The translations under genes and the position numbers were made by a program. A stretch of 64,000 bases of DNA from Leyella stercorea (lineage in GTDB: Bacteria; Bacteroidota; Bacteroidia; Bacteroidales; Bacteroidaceae), in assembly GCF_019052365.1 (NCBI RefSeq), contig NZ_JAHQUY010000004.1:1-64000 (forward strand), in the 5' to 3' direction. Positions within the stretch are counted from its first letter, which is position 1, and each line of letters begins with the position of its first letter. The notes beneath the pieces were generated by a model that saw only the letters and a list, made by a program, of their open reading frames with translations, had not been told where the DNA came from and searched no databases. Positions 44,629 to 53,721 of this stretch are shown here, in pieces.

Positions 44629-45162
44629 ATGGATTTAGGATTAATATCGGTAAGATATGCCCGGGCCTTGCTTAAGGCTGGCATTGAGGCGAGTGTTTCT
44701 GACCGCGTGTATAGCGATATGCTCACGGTGCTGGAGAGCTATGCCAAGGTGCCGCAGCTCAAGGCTACCATAGACAATCCGATGCTGTCGAGACAGCAGA
44801 AGGAAGACTTGCTGATAGCTGCGGCAGGCGGCGCTCCATGCGAACTCACACGTACGTTCTTCGGACTCGTACTGAAGGAGGGGCGTGAGCGTATCATGCA
44901 ATTTATAGCTAACTCGTTTATTACGTTGTACAGAAAGCATAACAATCTAATTAGTGCTAAATTAACTACCGCCACAACTCTCGACTCGCAGACTGAGGCG
45001 AAGTTGCGTCGGTTGGTAGAAAGTAAGACAAATGGCACTGTTGAGTTCAAGACAGACGTGAAGCCCGAACTTATTGGCGGATTCGTACTCGAGTACGACA
45101 CCTATCGTATGGACGCAAGCGTGAAGTCGCAGCTCAACACCATATTGTCGCAGCTTAATTAA
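44629..45162 (+). CDS. atpH: ATP synthase F1 subunit delta
   Basis: 177 residues linking the b dimer to the crown of F1. N-terminal six-helix domain (ISVRYARALLKAGIEASVSD) and C-terminal strand region (VKPELIGGFVLEYDTYRMDA, then SVKSQLNTI), the family signature. Starts 9 nt after atpF and ends 18 nt before atpA. Confidence 0.95.
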   Translation: MDLGLISVRYARALLKAGIEASVSDRVYSDMLTVLESYAKVPQLKATIDNPMLSRQQKEDLLIAAAGGAPCELTRTFFGLVLKEGRERIMQFIANSFITLYRKHNNLISAKLTTATTLDSQTEAKLRRLVESKTNGTVEFKTDVKPELIGGFVLEYDTYRMDASVKSQLNTILSQLN

Positions 45163-45180
45163 ATAAAGATTAATTTTCTT

Positions 45181-46767
45181 ATGTCAGATAAAATTAAACC
45201 AAGCGAAGTGTCACAGGTGCTCCTCGAGCAGCTTAAGGGCCTTAACAACGGCAACAAGTTCGACGAGGTGGGCACTGTGCTCGAAGTGAGCGACGGCGTA
45301 GCGCGTATCTACGGCTTGCGCAACGCTGAAGCCAACGAGCTTCTCGAATTCGAGAACGGCACAATGGCTATCGTCATGAACTTGGAGGAGGACAACGTAG
45401 GTTGTGTGCTTCTCGGTTCTACCGACGGTATCAAGGAGGGCATGGTGGTAAAGCGTACGAAGCGTATCGCGTCTATCAACGTGAACGACAATATGCTCGG
45501 TCGTGTCATCAATCCTCTTGGTCAGGCCATCGACGGTAAGGGCGCTATCGACCTTACCGACTCTTTCGAGATGCCGCTCGACCGCAAGGCTCCTGGTGTG
45601 ATCTATCGCCAGCCGGTGAAGGAACCGCTGCAGACAGGTCTGAAGTCGGTCGACTCGATGATTCCTATCGGACGTGGTCAGCGCGAGCTTATCATCGGCG
45701 ACCGTCAGACCGGTAAGACCGCCATTGCTGTCGACACCATCATCAACCAGAAGAGTTTCTACGAGGCTGGCAAGCCTGTATATTGTATATATGTGGCAAT
45801 CGGTCAGAAGGCATCTACCGTTGCGGCTCTCGTAGAGAACCTCAAGCAGCATGGCGCTATGCCTTATACTATCGTTGTTGCGGCTACGGCTGCCGACCCG
45901 GCTGCCATGCAGTACTACGCACCATTTGCGGGTGCTGCTATCGGCGAGTACTTCCGCGACCGTGGCTACTCGGCTCTCGTTGTGTACGACGACCTTTCGA
46001 AGCAGGCTGTTGCCTACCGTGAGGTGTCGCTGATTCTGCGCCGTCCTTCTGGACGTGAGGCTTATCCTGGCGACGTGTTCTACTTGCACAGCCGCCTCTT
46101 GGAGCGCGCTGCACGTATCAACGACCAGCAGGAGGTAGCAGAGCAGATGAACGACCTGCCGGAGTGCATGAAGGGTCATGTGAAGGGTGGTGGTTCGCTC
46201 ACAGCGCTTCCTATCATCGAGACCCAGGCTGGCGACGTGTCGGCTTACATTCCGACAAACGTTATCTCTATCACCGACGGTCAGATCTACCTTGAGAGCG
46301 ACCTCTTCAACCAGGGCTTCCGTCCTGCCGTTAACGTAGGTATCTCGGTATCGCGTGTAGGTGGTTCGGCTCAGATCAAGAGTATGAAGAAGGTTGCCGG
46401 TACGTTGAAGATTGATATGGCTCAGTATCGTGAGCTTGAGGCCTTCTCTAAGTTCTCGAGCGACATGGATGCCGTTACAGCCATGACTATCGACCGCGGA
46501 CGCAAGAACAACCAGCTTCTCATACAGCCTCAGTATTCACCGATGCCTGTAGGCGAGCAGATTGCTATCATCTATTGCGGTACGCACGGATTGATGCACG
46601 CTGTGCCGGTAGAGAAGGTGCGCGAGTGCCAGGAGGCGTTCCTCGAGAAGATGCGCTCTGTTCATCAGGACGTCATCGATGCTCTCGGAAGCGGAAAGCT
46701 CGACGAACAGCTCACTGCTACCATCGAACAGACAATGGCCGACATCTCTGGTCAGTATAAAAACTAA
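45181..46767 (+). CDS. atpA: ATP synthase F1 subunit alpha
   Basis: Non-catalytic nucleotide-binding subunit of F1. 528 residues. Walker A is GDRQTGKT (about 174-181), followed by [37 protein letters not shown] and the arginine-finger region [20 protein letters not shown]. The N-terminal crown begins [13 protein letters not shown]. Complete and of usual length. Its stop is 6 nt before the atpG ATG. Confidence 0.98.
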   Translation: MSDKIKPSEVSQVLLEQLKGLNNGNKFDEVGTVLEVSDGVARIYGLRNAEANELLEFENGTMAIVMNLEEDNVGCVLLGSTDGIKEGMVVKRTKRIASINVNDNMLGRVINPLGQAIDGKGAIDLTDSFEMPLDRKAPGVIYRQPVKEPLQTGLKSVDSMIPIGRGQRELIIGDRQTGKTAIAVDTIINQKSFYEAGKPVYCIYVAIGQKASTVAALVENLKQHGAMPYTIVVAATAADPAAMQYYAPFAGAAIGEYFRDRGYSALVVYDDLSKQAVAYREVSLILRRPSGREAYPGDVFYLHSRLLERAARINDQQEVAEQMNDLPECMKGHVKGGGSLTALPIIETQAGDVSAYIPTNVISITDGQIYLESDLFNQGFRPAVNVGISVSRVGGSAQIKSMKKVAGTLKIDMAQYRELEAFSKFSSDMDAVTAMTIDRGRKNNQLLIQPQYSPMPVGEQIAIIYCGTHGLMHAVPVEKVRECQEAFLEKMRSVHQDVIDALGSGKLDEQLTATIEQTMADISGQYKN

Positions 46768-46773
46768 TTGCTT

Positions 46774-47739
46774 ATGCCGTCGCTCAAAGAGATTAAAAAC
46801 CGATTATCATCTGTCAACAGCACACGTAAGATTACGAGTGCGATGAAGATGGTGGCTTCCTCTAAGCTGCATCATGCGCAGACGATGATTGAGAATATGC
46901 TTCCGTACGAGACTCTCCTGGAACATATCCTCAAGACGTTCCTTGCATCGGAGACCGATGCACGCACGGTGCTCAACGAGGTGAGACCGGTAAAGCGCGT
47001 GGCATTGGTGGTATATGCGTCTAACAGCAGCCTGTGCGGAGGCTTCAACGCCAACGTGATACGCCTCCTGCAGCATGTTGTGGACGAGTATGCCGAATTG
47101 GGCAAGGAGAACATTGTTGTCTACCCGATTGGCCGCAAGGTGGCTGAGAAGGCGGTAAAGATGGGCCTTAACGTGGCGGGCGACTTCACGGCGCTTGCCG
47201 AGAAGCCCAACGCCAACGACTGCATCACCATAGCGCGCGAGCTGGGCGAGAAGTTCATTAGCGGCGAGTTCGACCGCGTAGAGATGATTTACCACCACTT
47301 CAAGAGTGCTGGTTCGCAGATTCTCACACGCAAGCCGTTCCTGCCTATCGACATCGAAGAGGAGCTTAAACGCGACCATGAGCGCGACCTTACTTCAAAC
47401 GTCACTACAAAGAAGGCGCAGGAGTACATCAAGCGCAAGGAGGAGGAGAAGAAACGCGAGGAGAAGGAAGCTGTGCCGCTCAACGACAACTTCCTCGTGG
47501 AGCCGGATATGAACACCGTGCTCACGAAGCTCATCCCGAAGTATCTCCATCTGATGGTCTATACGGCGCTGCTCGACAGCATCGCCAGCGAGCATGCGGC
47601 GCGTATGGTTGCCATGCAGACCGCTACGGACAATGCTGACGAGATTCTGCGCGAGCTCAATCTGCAGTACAACAAGAGCCGTCAGCAGGCCATCACAAGC
47701 GAGTTGCTCGACATCGTTGGTGGAAGCATCAACAACTAA
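46774..47739 (+). CDS. atpG: ATP synthase F1 subunit gamma
   Basis: Central rotor shaft. 321 residues from ATG 46774 (MPSLKEIKNRLSSVNSTRKI); a TTG at 46768 directly abuts atpA but is less likely. The N-terminal helix carries TSAMKMVASSKLHHAQ, and the C-terminal helix MVAMQTATDNADEILRELNL and QAITSELLDIVGG. A highly charged insertion near 213-245 (YIKRKEEEKKREEKEA) makes it about 30 residues longer than usual; it lies in the globular part away from the shaft. Last gene of the operon, closed by a strong terminator. Confidence 0.96.
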   Translation: MPSLKEIKNRLSSVNSTRKITSAMKMVASSKLHHAQTMIENMLPYETLLEHILKTFLASETDARTVLNEVRPVKRVALVVYASNSSLCGGFNANVIRLLQHVVDEYAELGKENIVVYPIGRKVAEKAVKMGLNVAGDFTALAEKPNANDCITIARELGEKFISGEFDRVEMIYHHFKSAGSQILTRKPFLPIDIEEELKRDHERDLTSNVTTKKAQEYIKRKEEEKKREEKEAVPLNDNFLVEPDMNTVLTKLIPKYLHLMVYTALLDSIASEHAARMVAMQTATDNADEILRELNLQYNKSRQQAITSELLDIVGGSINN

Positions 47740-47768
47740 AGGCGCAAGCTCTAACAGATACTATAATA

Positions 47769-47812
47769 CAGAAAGGAGAAGTCATGGCTATGGCTTCTCC
47801 TTTCTGTTTTTT
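47769..47812 (+). terminator. Terminator of the ATP synthase operon
   Basis: Perfect 13-bp stem CAGAAAGGAGAAG (47769-47781) and CTTCTCCTTTCTG (47794-47806), 12-nt loop, then TTTTTT. Confidence 0.95.
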
Positions 47813-47847
47813 AGGCGGCTGAATGCTTTAATGCCATTTATTTTCCG

Positions 47848-47855
47848 TATATTTG
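47848..47855 (+). promoter_or_regulatory. Candidate -7 box for the GH123-like gene
   Basis: TATATTTG fits TAnnTTTG; about 95 nt upstream of the ATG at 47951. It lies downstream of any earlier in-frame start, so the longer frame from 47594 is not the protein. Confidence 0.5.
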
Positions 47856-47950
47856 CACATTGCTTTAGGGGGTGTGGTTGTCTCAACTACACCAACCCAG
47901 TTAAAGTGAAAACTATTCAGAATAAAATAACTAATCTCAAAACAATAACA

Positions 47951-49741
47951 ATGAACGTAAAACTTTATCTGCTTTCTTCGAGCCTATTCTTCTGCTCGCT
48001 CGCCGCTTCTGCGCAGCGTAGCATGCAGGCAGAGGAGTTCCCGTTGGGTCAATACGAGGAGCTGACAGACACCAAACCGCATGATTCCGACGCTAAGTGG
48101 GCTGCAATGAAGTCGCCCGTAATGCTCAGCTGGGCATCTACCGACGTGCGCTACGGCAAGCACCATGTGCCGCATCTCGCTAATAGCAGCGCCTGCACGC
48201 TTAAGGCATGGCGTGGCGAGCGTGTCAACGCCCAGGCTGTGCTCTGGACCAATGTAGACCTTAACGACGTGGAGCTCACCGTGAGCGATTTGCGTTCGGG
48301 CGCCAACGTGATTCCCGCCTCAAAGGTGCGCTCCCACTTCGTGCGCTACGTGATGACCGACGAGCTTAACAAGGACGGCAAGGGTGGATGCGGATGCCGC
48401 GAGAACAAAGCCGAGTGGGACTCGTCCGTGGTTGCCGACGCGCTCGACATCAACAAGTGGCTGCCCGTGCAGCGCAAGACGGCGCAGCCTCTGTGGGTGA
48501 ACGTATGGGTGCCCGAGGACGCCAAGCCCGGCACATACACCGGCACGCTCACCGTGCGTGGCGGCGGAATGGACGACCGTGTGCTGAAGCTCAGCGTGCA
48601 GGTATTGAACCGCACATTGCCCAGTCCGAGCGACTGGCACTTGAACCTCGACCTCTGGCAGAACCCGTACGCCGTGGCACGCTACTATAAGGTGCCGCTG
48701 TGGAGCAAGGCTCACTTCGACGCCATGCGCCCGATTATGAAGATGTTTGCCGACATCGGACAGCAGTCGATCACAGCGAGCATCATGCACAAGCCGTGGA
48801 ACGGACAGACTGAGGACCACTACGACAGTATGGTGACACGCATCAAACGCCTCGACGGAACGTGGAAGTACGACTACGCCGTGTTCGACCGCTGGGTTGA
48901 ATTTATGATGAACGAAATCGGCATAAAAGGGCTCATCTCCTGCTACACCATGATACCCTGGGAGCTGAGCTTCGACTACTACGACGAGGCTACCAACCGC
49001 GTGCAGTTCATCAAAGCAGAGCCCGGCGACGAGGCATACTCTGAGTACTGGGGCAGCTTCCTGCGCGACTTCGCTCGCCATCTGAAGCAGAAAGGCTGGT
49101 TCGAGAAGACCGCTATCTCTATGGACGAGCGCTCGATGGAGGCTATGCAGGCGGCTATAAAGGTGATAAAGGACGCCGACCCCGACTTCAAGATTACGCT
49201 TGCCGGCAACTATCACGACGAGATTCAGGCCGACCTCTACTATCTCAGCATTCCTTACGGCGTACGCTTCCCCGAGAAGGTGCTGAAGGAGCGCCGTGCA
49301 AAGGGGCAGATCAGCACCTACTACACTTGCTGCACCGAGCCGTTCCCCGGAACATTCTCGTTCTCTAACCCTGCCGACGCCACATGGATTGGCATACACG
49401 CCGTAGCAGGCGACTACGACGGCTATCTGCGTTGGGCTGTGAACAGCTGGACACGCGACCCGCTGCGCGATTCGCGCTTCCGCACATGGGCTGCAGGCGA
49501 CACCTACAGCATCTATCCCGGTCCGCGCAGCAGCATCCGCTTCGAGCGCCTCGTAGAGGGCTTGCAGGACGCCGAGAAGATTTGGCAGTTGCGCAACCAG
49601 TACAAGAAGACTGGCGACACACACCGTCTCGCACGCCTCAACAAGAAGCTCGCCGAGTTCACGCCGGCTAACATGACGGCTGAAAAGGAGCGCAATGCGG
49701 GCCGTATGGTTCGCGAAATGGAGCGACTGCTTAATGACTGA
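47951..49741 (+). CDS. GH123-like / DUF4091 glycoside hydrolase
   Basis: 596 residues with signal peptide MNVKLYLLSSSLFFCSLAAS ending near SAQ. N-terminal beta-sandwich (about 60-210; WRGERVNAQAVLW, PLWVNVWVPEDAKPGTYTGT), then a (beta/alpha)8 barrel. TAISMDERSMEAM has an Asp-Glu pair (about 392-393) matching the catalytic DE of GH123 beta-N-acetylgalactosaminidases, which use the substrate's acetamido group. The C-terminal DUF4091 region contains YTCCTEPFPGTFSFSNPAD, LRWAVNSWTRDPL and SIRFERLVEGLQDAEK. GH123 members act on glycosphingolipid and host glycan GalNAc; the exact substrate is not readable. Preferred start by signal peptide and promoter; the open frame runs back into atpG in another phase. 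Confidence 0.85.
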   Translation: MNVKLYLLSSSLFFCSLAASAQRSMQAEEFPLGQYEELTDTKPHDSDAKWAAMKSPVMLSWASTDVRYGKHHVPHLANSSACTLKAWRGERVNAQAVLWTNVDLNDVELTVSDLRSGANVIPASKVRSHFVRYVMTDELNKDGKGGCGCRENKAEWDSSVVADALDINKWLPVQRKTAQPLWVNVWVPEDAKPGTYTGTLTVRGGGMDDRVLKLSVQVLNRTLPSPSDWHLNLDLWQNPYAVARYYKVPLWSKAHFDAMRPIMKMFADIGQQSITASIMHKPWNGQTEDHYDSMVTRIKRLDGTWKYDYAVFDRWVEFMMNEIGIKGLISCYTMIPWELSFDYYDEATNRVQFIKAEPGDEAYSEYWGSFLRDFARHLKQKGWFEKTAISMDERSMEAMQAAIKVIKDADPDFKITLAGNYHDEIQADLYYLSIPYGVRFPEKVLKERRAKGQISTYYTCCTEPFPGTFSFSNPADATWIGIHAVAGDYDGYLRWAVNSWTRDPLRDSRFRTWAAGDTYSIYPGPRSSIRFERLVEGLQDAEKIWQLRNQYKKTGDTHRLARLNKKLAEFTPANMTAEKERNAGRMVREMERLLND

Positions 49742-49862
49742 TAAAATTGAATAGTGCATAAGAAAATGGCGAAAGTTTTATAACCTTCGCTATTTTCTAT
49801 GTATAAATAGTAGATTAAGATAAAAGAACTATCATTATTGGACTTAATAAAAGTCTGTATGC

Positions 49863-49893
49863 TTGTGTGTTATGGTGTTTTTTACTAACTTTG
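49863..49893 (+). promoter_or_regulatory. Promoter of the GT2 gene
   Basis: TTG (49863-49865), 20 nt, TAACTTTG (49886-49893). Excludes the open-frame ATG at 49867. Confidence 0.65.
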
Positions 49894-49929
49894 CAAACAA
49901 ACGCAATCGTATATAACAGACAAACAATT

Positions 49930-50964
49930 ATGAATACTAACAGAATAGATATTATTATTCCGGTTTATAACGTTGAACCATACTTGCGTCGTTGTCTTAA
50001 TAGTATCCTCAAACAGACATACAGACATTGGCGTGCCATTTGTATTGATGATGGCTCTACAGACGGATGTCCTGCTATCCTTGAAGAGTATGCTGCAAAA
50101 GACTCTCGCTTTATGGTGGTTCATCAAGAAAATGGTGGACTCTCTCATGCTCGAAATGAAGGTATGGCTCTCGCCGATGCCGAGTATGTTATGTTTGTGG
50201 ATTCTGACGATTTCATACATCCGCAGACCCTTGAACTTGCTGTGAAACTGATTGAGCGCGACGGAACGGATATGGTGAGTTGGTACAAGGATGTTATATA
50301 TATAAACATTCAGCTACGCTTGATGCATAAGTTGAAAATGGACACTATCAATGCTCGTCCATGGCGTATCCCGTTTAGGTGTAGCCTTAAACTATCGAAA
50401 TCAGTAATTACTGACGATGCTTTGAAACATGCTTCCGACTGGCGCCATCCTGATATCAAATATCCGATAAAACATAACTACGTTTGGCGCCATCTGTTTA
50501 AACGCTCTTTGATAAAGGATATAAAGTTTATCAAGGGATTGAAGTATGAAGATATTCCCTGGTGGTCGGAGTTGTTGATAAAACCTGTGAAAGCTACAAT
50601 TACTCATCTTCCGCTTTATTACTATTACGTCAATCATAAATCAATATCGAAAGCTACGGGAGGGGTAGAACGTCTGATGTCTCAGCTTAAGGGTCTCTCT
50701 TATGCACAGAAGCTATATGAAGAAGCTGGCAATACGGAGCGTCTGCGTTTGTGGAGTCGTAACATTAAATGGGCAATTCTAACGGGTAGTTCAAGAGTTC
50801 TGTATAAAATGGGAAAAGGACCACAAACGGATAGTCTGGTGAAGTATATTACAGACTTGGTAAAGGCTGGTTTTTTTGACGATGCTGTAGGGGAGAAGGA
50901 GAGTTTGGCAAAAGAAGCGTATTATACAGTTGCAAAAGGACTACGACCAGTTAAAAAAGATTGA
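49930..50964 (+). CDS. Glycosyltransferase family 2
   Basis: 344 residues from ATG 49930. GT-A fold: IDIIIPVYNVEPYLRRCLNS, IDDGSTDGCPAIL, QENGGLSHARNEGM and the metal-binding FVDSDDFI near residue 90. The C-terminal half (about 120-344) has KYEDIPWWSELL and YYYYVNHKSISKA, usual in capsule and exopolysaccharide transferases. The donor and acceptor sugars are unknown. The gene looks AT-richer than its neighbours, as does the Stealth gene facing it, which suggests later acquisition. Convergent with the minus-strand glycan genes and separated from them by a strong bidirectional hairpin. Confidence 0.9.
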   Translation: MNTNRIDIIIPVYNVEPYLRRCLNSILKQTYRHWRAICIDDGSTDGCPAILEEYAAKDSRFMVVHQENGGLSHARNEGMALADAEYVMFVDSDDFIHPQTLELAVKLIERDGTDMVSWYKDVIYINIQLRLMHKLKMDTINARPWRIPFRCSLKLSKSVITDDALKHASDWRHPDIKYPIKHNYVWRHLFKRSLIKDIKFIKGLKYEDIPWWSELLIKPVKATITHLPLYYYYVNHKSISKATGGVERLMSQLKGLSYAQKLYEEAGNTERLRLWSRNIKWAILTGSSRVLYKMGKGPQTDSLVKYITDLVKAGFFDDAVGEKESLAKEAYYTVAKGLRPVKKD

Positions 50965-50973
50965 TTATTAAAA

Positions 50974-51017
50974 ACAAATCGCACGAGTATTACATATGTA
51001 ATCTTCGTGCGATTTGT
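50974..51017. terminator. Long bidirectional hairpin between the GT2 and Stealth genes
   Basis: ACAAATCGCACGA (50974-50986) pairs with TCGTGCGATTTGT (51005-51017), and the interior ATTACATATGTAAT is self-complementary, so almost the whole 44 nt can form one stem. Serves both convergent genes. Confidence 0.85.
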
Positions 51018-51023
51018 GTATTG

Positions 51024-51953
51024 TTATTTCTCAAACTGAGACTTCTTCGGGAATTGTTGGTCGAGGAATTCTATGGCAGCTTTTCTGTCTGCATCGTTAG
51101 CAAACTCCGAATCGTTCATGCAGAAGAATACAGGATTGTTTCGTTTAAACTTCTCGTAAAGTTTGTGGTTGTCTATGTGTAGTCTGAACGAATGCGACTG
51201 CGATACGTAACGTAAATGTCCTTTTTTCTCGGCAAGAGCTACGTATGAATAAACGCTTCGCTGCACATCGTCGGCAGAGCGTACATGATGTGGAATCATA
51301 GGGCTGAATTCCTTCTCGAACTTTCTGTTGGCAAACGTTATTGTGCTTTTCAGATACGAGTCGATGTTATGATGAGGCTTGCATCCATAATACGTTCCAT
51401 AGTGTTTCTCTACAAGTTCTGCAGCGTTTCTGATTATTTTCAGATACATGCTCAATGGCTTGCCTACCACTTTATCTCTGAAGAACAGTGCAAGTTTGCG
51501 GAAAGGCTTGCGGTTCATGTATAGTATAGGCAGTCCATCGGTCTCGAAGAAGGTTGCAGGGCTTACGGGACGGTTGATATACATGTCGTCGTTTGAGAAG
51601 AGAAAGTGTTCTGAGAGACCTGGTATTTTGTCAAGATAATGTTCTATCAACGTAGAGTTGAAGCATGGCAGACTCTCTGTAGGCAATATCTCCTTGTGGT
51701 CTACAATGCGCACTTTCGGATTGTTCGTGTCAAGCCATTCTGGTACTTGGTCGTCAGTTACTATGAATATCTTACGAATCCACGGAGCGTACTTCTCTAC
51801 AGATCGTAGGCTGTATTTTAATTCGCCGCTGTCAGCATAGCGTCCAGCACAGTTCTCCTGTTTATCAGTAGGTTTACCGATGCAGGCGTTGCGCTTTGCT
51901 ATCCATTTCGGGTCGTTGCCGTTAACCCAAAGATATACTAAGTCTATATCCAT
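51024..51953 (-). CDS. Stealth family sugar-phosphate transferase (first copy)
   Basis: 309 residues. The Stealth conserved regions are in order: CR1 at the start (IDLVYLWVNGNDPKW), CR2 (YADSGELKYSLRSVEKYAPW, IRKIFIVTDDQVPEW, HFLFSNDDMYINRPV), then CR3/CR4-like segments (HNIDSYLKSTI, EFSPMIPHHVRS, CMNDSEFANDADR). Stealth proteins transfer hexose-1-phosphate from UDP-sugars to make phosphate-linked glycans; the name comes from a proposed role in hiding bacteria from host immunity. No membrane segment. Last gene of a minus-strand run from the acyltransferase at 55604; the next upstream gene is 14 nt away. Confidence 0.9.
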   Translation of the reverse strand: MDIDLVYLWVNGNDPKWIAKRNACIGKPTDKQENCAGRYADSGELKYSLRSVEKYAPWIRKIFIVTDDQVPEWLDTNNPKVRIVDHKEILPTESLPCFNSTLIEHYLDKIPGLSEHFLFSNDDMYINRPVSPATFFETDGLPILYMNRKPFRKLALFFRDKVVGKPLSMYLKIIRNAAELVEKHYGTYYGCKPHHNIDSYLKSTITFANRKFEKEFSPMIPHHVRSADDVQRSVYSYVALAEKKGHLRYVSQSHSFRLHIDNHKLYEKFKRNNPVFFCMNDSEFANDADRKAAIEFLDQQFPKKSQFEK

Positions 51954-51967
51954 AATCCTAATTCTTT

Positions 51968-52756
51968 TTACTGTTTTTCTACAAGTCGTTTAATCTCGGG
52001 GTAGTGTTCGCAGATGGCGTTGAAAGCCTTCACGTTGCGGTCTACGCCAGCCTTGAAGTTGCTTGTTTTCAGCGAGAGTTCCTTCGGCTTATGCAGTCCG
52101 CGCGGCTTGTTGTGGCCGAACGGCACGGGCACGACGGGGAATCCGTTGGCTGCTCCTGCTGCCCAGAACCAAATGTCGTCGGTGCTTGGCGCGAGCTTTG
52201 TGAAGAGTTCCACGTCCATCATGTCTGCCCTCAGCGAGTGGGGAGGGTAGAGCACGCCGCCCACGCCGGTCTGTATGTTGTCGAAGCGGCGGTAGATGCG
52301 CTTGAAGAGGAAGTGATACCAGCGGTATTTGCTCCACTTTTTGTACGGCATTCCGTACTTGATGCGCTTTGCGCGGTGCGCCAGTATTGCGTCGGGTATC
52401 TGTGCGTGCAGGTCGAGCAGGTCTTTCAGCATGTTACGGTGATAATACACATCGTCGTCAACGGTTACGATGATGGCTTCGGGGAAATCAGCCAGAGCCG
52501 GTATCAGCTTGCGGTAGGAGCGTATGTCGCGGTCGTAGTTGCGTATCTCGAACACGGGGTTCTCCTTGGCGAGCGCAAGCAGACCTTCGGGCATTTCGCC
52601 CTCTGCGAATTGTGACAGCGTTACATACAATATCAGTTTGTCGGGTAGCACGCTGCCGTTGAGGAGCGAACGCACCGCATCTTCGGCAAACGGAATGGCG
52701 GCAGGGAACGAAGTCATCGAGATGACCACCTGCTGTTTATGCTTGTTTTCTGTCAT
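51968..52756 (-). CDS. Glycosyltransferase (GT-A like) of the surface-glycan cluster
   Basis: 262 residues. It reads QVVISMTSFPAAIPFAEDAV, LILYVTLSQF and then the metal-binding IIVTVDDDVYYHRNML near residue 96, with the late DDIWFWAAGAANGFPVVPVP. This pattern is seen in a group of family-2-like transferases in LOS and capsule loci. No signal peptide or membrane helix. Tightly linked to the Stealth gene (14 nt) and 54 nt from GT92. Substrate unknown. Confidence 0.82.
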   Translation of the reverse strand: MTENKHKQQVVISMTSFPAAIPFAEDAVRSLLNGSVLPDKLILYVTLSQFAEGEMPEGLLALAKENPVFEIRNYDRDIRSYRKLIPALADFPEAIIVTVDDDVYYHRNMLKDLLDLHAQIPDAILAHRAKRIKYGMPYKKWSKYRWYHFLFKRIYRRFDNIQTGVGGVLYPPHSLRADMMDVELFTKLAPSTDDIWFWAAGAANGFPVVPVPFGHNKPRGLHKPKELSLKTSNFKAGVDRNVKAFNAICEHYPEIKRLVEKQ

Positions 52757-52810
52757 AATATATCGTTTATTGTTCTGCTCAATGTTGTTTGTTTGATTTC
52801 CTCAATTCGT

Positions 52811-53692
52811 TTATTGTTTCTCTTCAATATCGTTGAGGTCGTACTCGTTGAAATAGTCCATCGGTACGGATGTCTTTGTGCCGCTTGCTCTGCCTCGCAG
52901 CTGCTTCTCGCGGAATTCTTCGAGCGAACGCACGGCGTAGTGGTTGATGCGTATCACGTCCTGTTGCGGTGTGCGCTCTCTGAAGTTGCGTGTGATTGGG
53001 TTGCCGTGCGAGTCGGCTGCCTTTCCGTCGATGCGTGCCACTTCGTGACAGCCTATCATCGTGAAGACGCGTCGCGGATTGACGATGCTCTTCACGTGGC
53101 GGTTCAGATAGTGGTCGGGTAGGGAGTGGAAGCGAAATCGCTTCATCACGTCCTCATTGCTTTTCTCTTTATTGCCTCCGCTGCCGTATACGAGCCAGTT
53201 TATCTCTACCGCAGGGAACGCCTCGAAGCGCTTCAGAAAGTCGGGTATCGTGGCGTCCTTAACGGGCACGATGAACTCGTCGAGGTCGATGAACGCTATC
53301 CAGCGCGAGTCGAAGCGGTGGTGTTCGAGGCAATGGTCATAGGCAGCAAGCTGCATGCGGTAGCCTGGCCAGTATTTGTAGTCGACTACTCCGCGCTCTA
53401 TGTACGGCTCAAGTATCTCCTTTGTGCCGTCGTTGCTCTCGTTGTCGTAGATGAAGAACTGGTCTACGCCGTGCGCCAGGTGCCATTCTATCCACTCCTT
53501 GAAGTAAGGTCCTTCGTTCTTGGCTATGGCGCATACCGCCAAACGGAACTTCGGCTCGGTGTGGTTGCGGCTTATCTCGCGCTTCAGCCTGATGGCGTTG
53601 AAGAGTCCGTATCTGAGTATGCCTCTCCAGCGGTTGCGCGTCATCTTGTGCGGAATTACTCCTGCTATTATCTCTGCTAATACTTTATTCAT
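52811..53692 (-). CDS. Glycosyltransferase family 92 (DUF23-like)
   Basis: 293 residues. Family marks: AVCAIAKNEGPYFKEWIEWH, FFIYDNESNDGTKEIL, WIAFIDLDEFIVPV (metal-binding near residue 134) and the C-terminal INHYAVRSLEEFREKQLRGR. GT92 enzymes of eukaryotes add galactose to core N-glycans; bacterial members occur in surface glycan loci. Cytoplasmic. Spacing to its neighbours of 54 and 29 nt indicates an operon. Confidence 0.9.
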   Translation of the reverse strand: MNKVLAEIIAGVIPHKMTRNRWRGILRYGLFNAIRLKREISRNHTEPKFRLAVCAIAKNEGPYFKEWIEWHLAHGVDQFFIYDNESNDGTKEILEPYIERGVVDYKYWPGYRMQLAAYDHCLEHHRFDSRWIAFIDLDEFIVPVKDATIPDFLKRFEAFPAVEINWLVYGSGGNKEKSNEDVMKRFRFHSLPDHYLNRHVKSIVNPRRVFTMIGCHEVARIDGKAADSHGNPITRNFRERTPQQDVIRINHYAVRSLEEFREKQLRGRASGTKTSVPMDYFNEYDLNDIEEKQ

Positions 53693-53721
53693 AGGTTAAC
53701 GCGTTCAAAAAGGTTCGTGGG

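Noticed and set aside
47594..47950. N-terminal extension of the GH123-like frame
   Set aside because: It overlaps atpG in another phase and crosses the operon terminator; the signal peptide starts at 47951.
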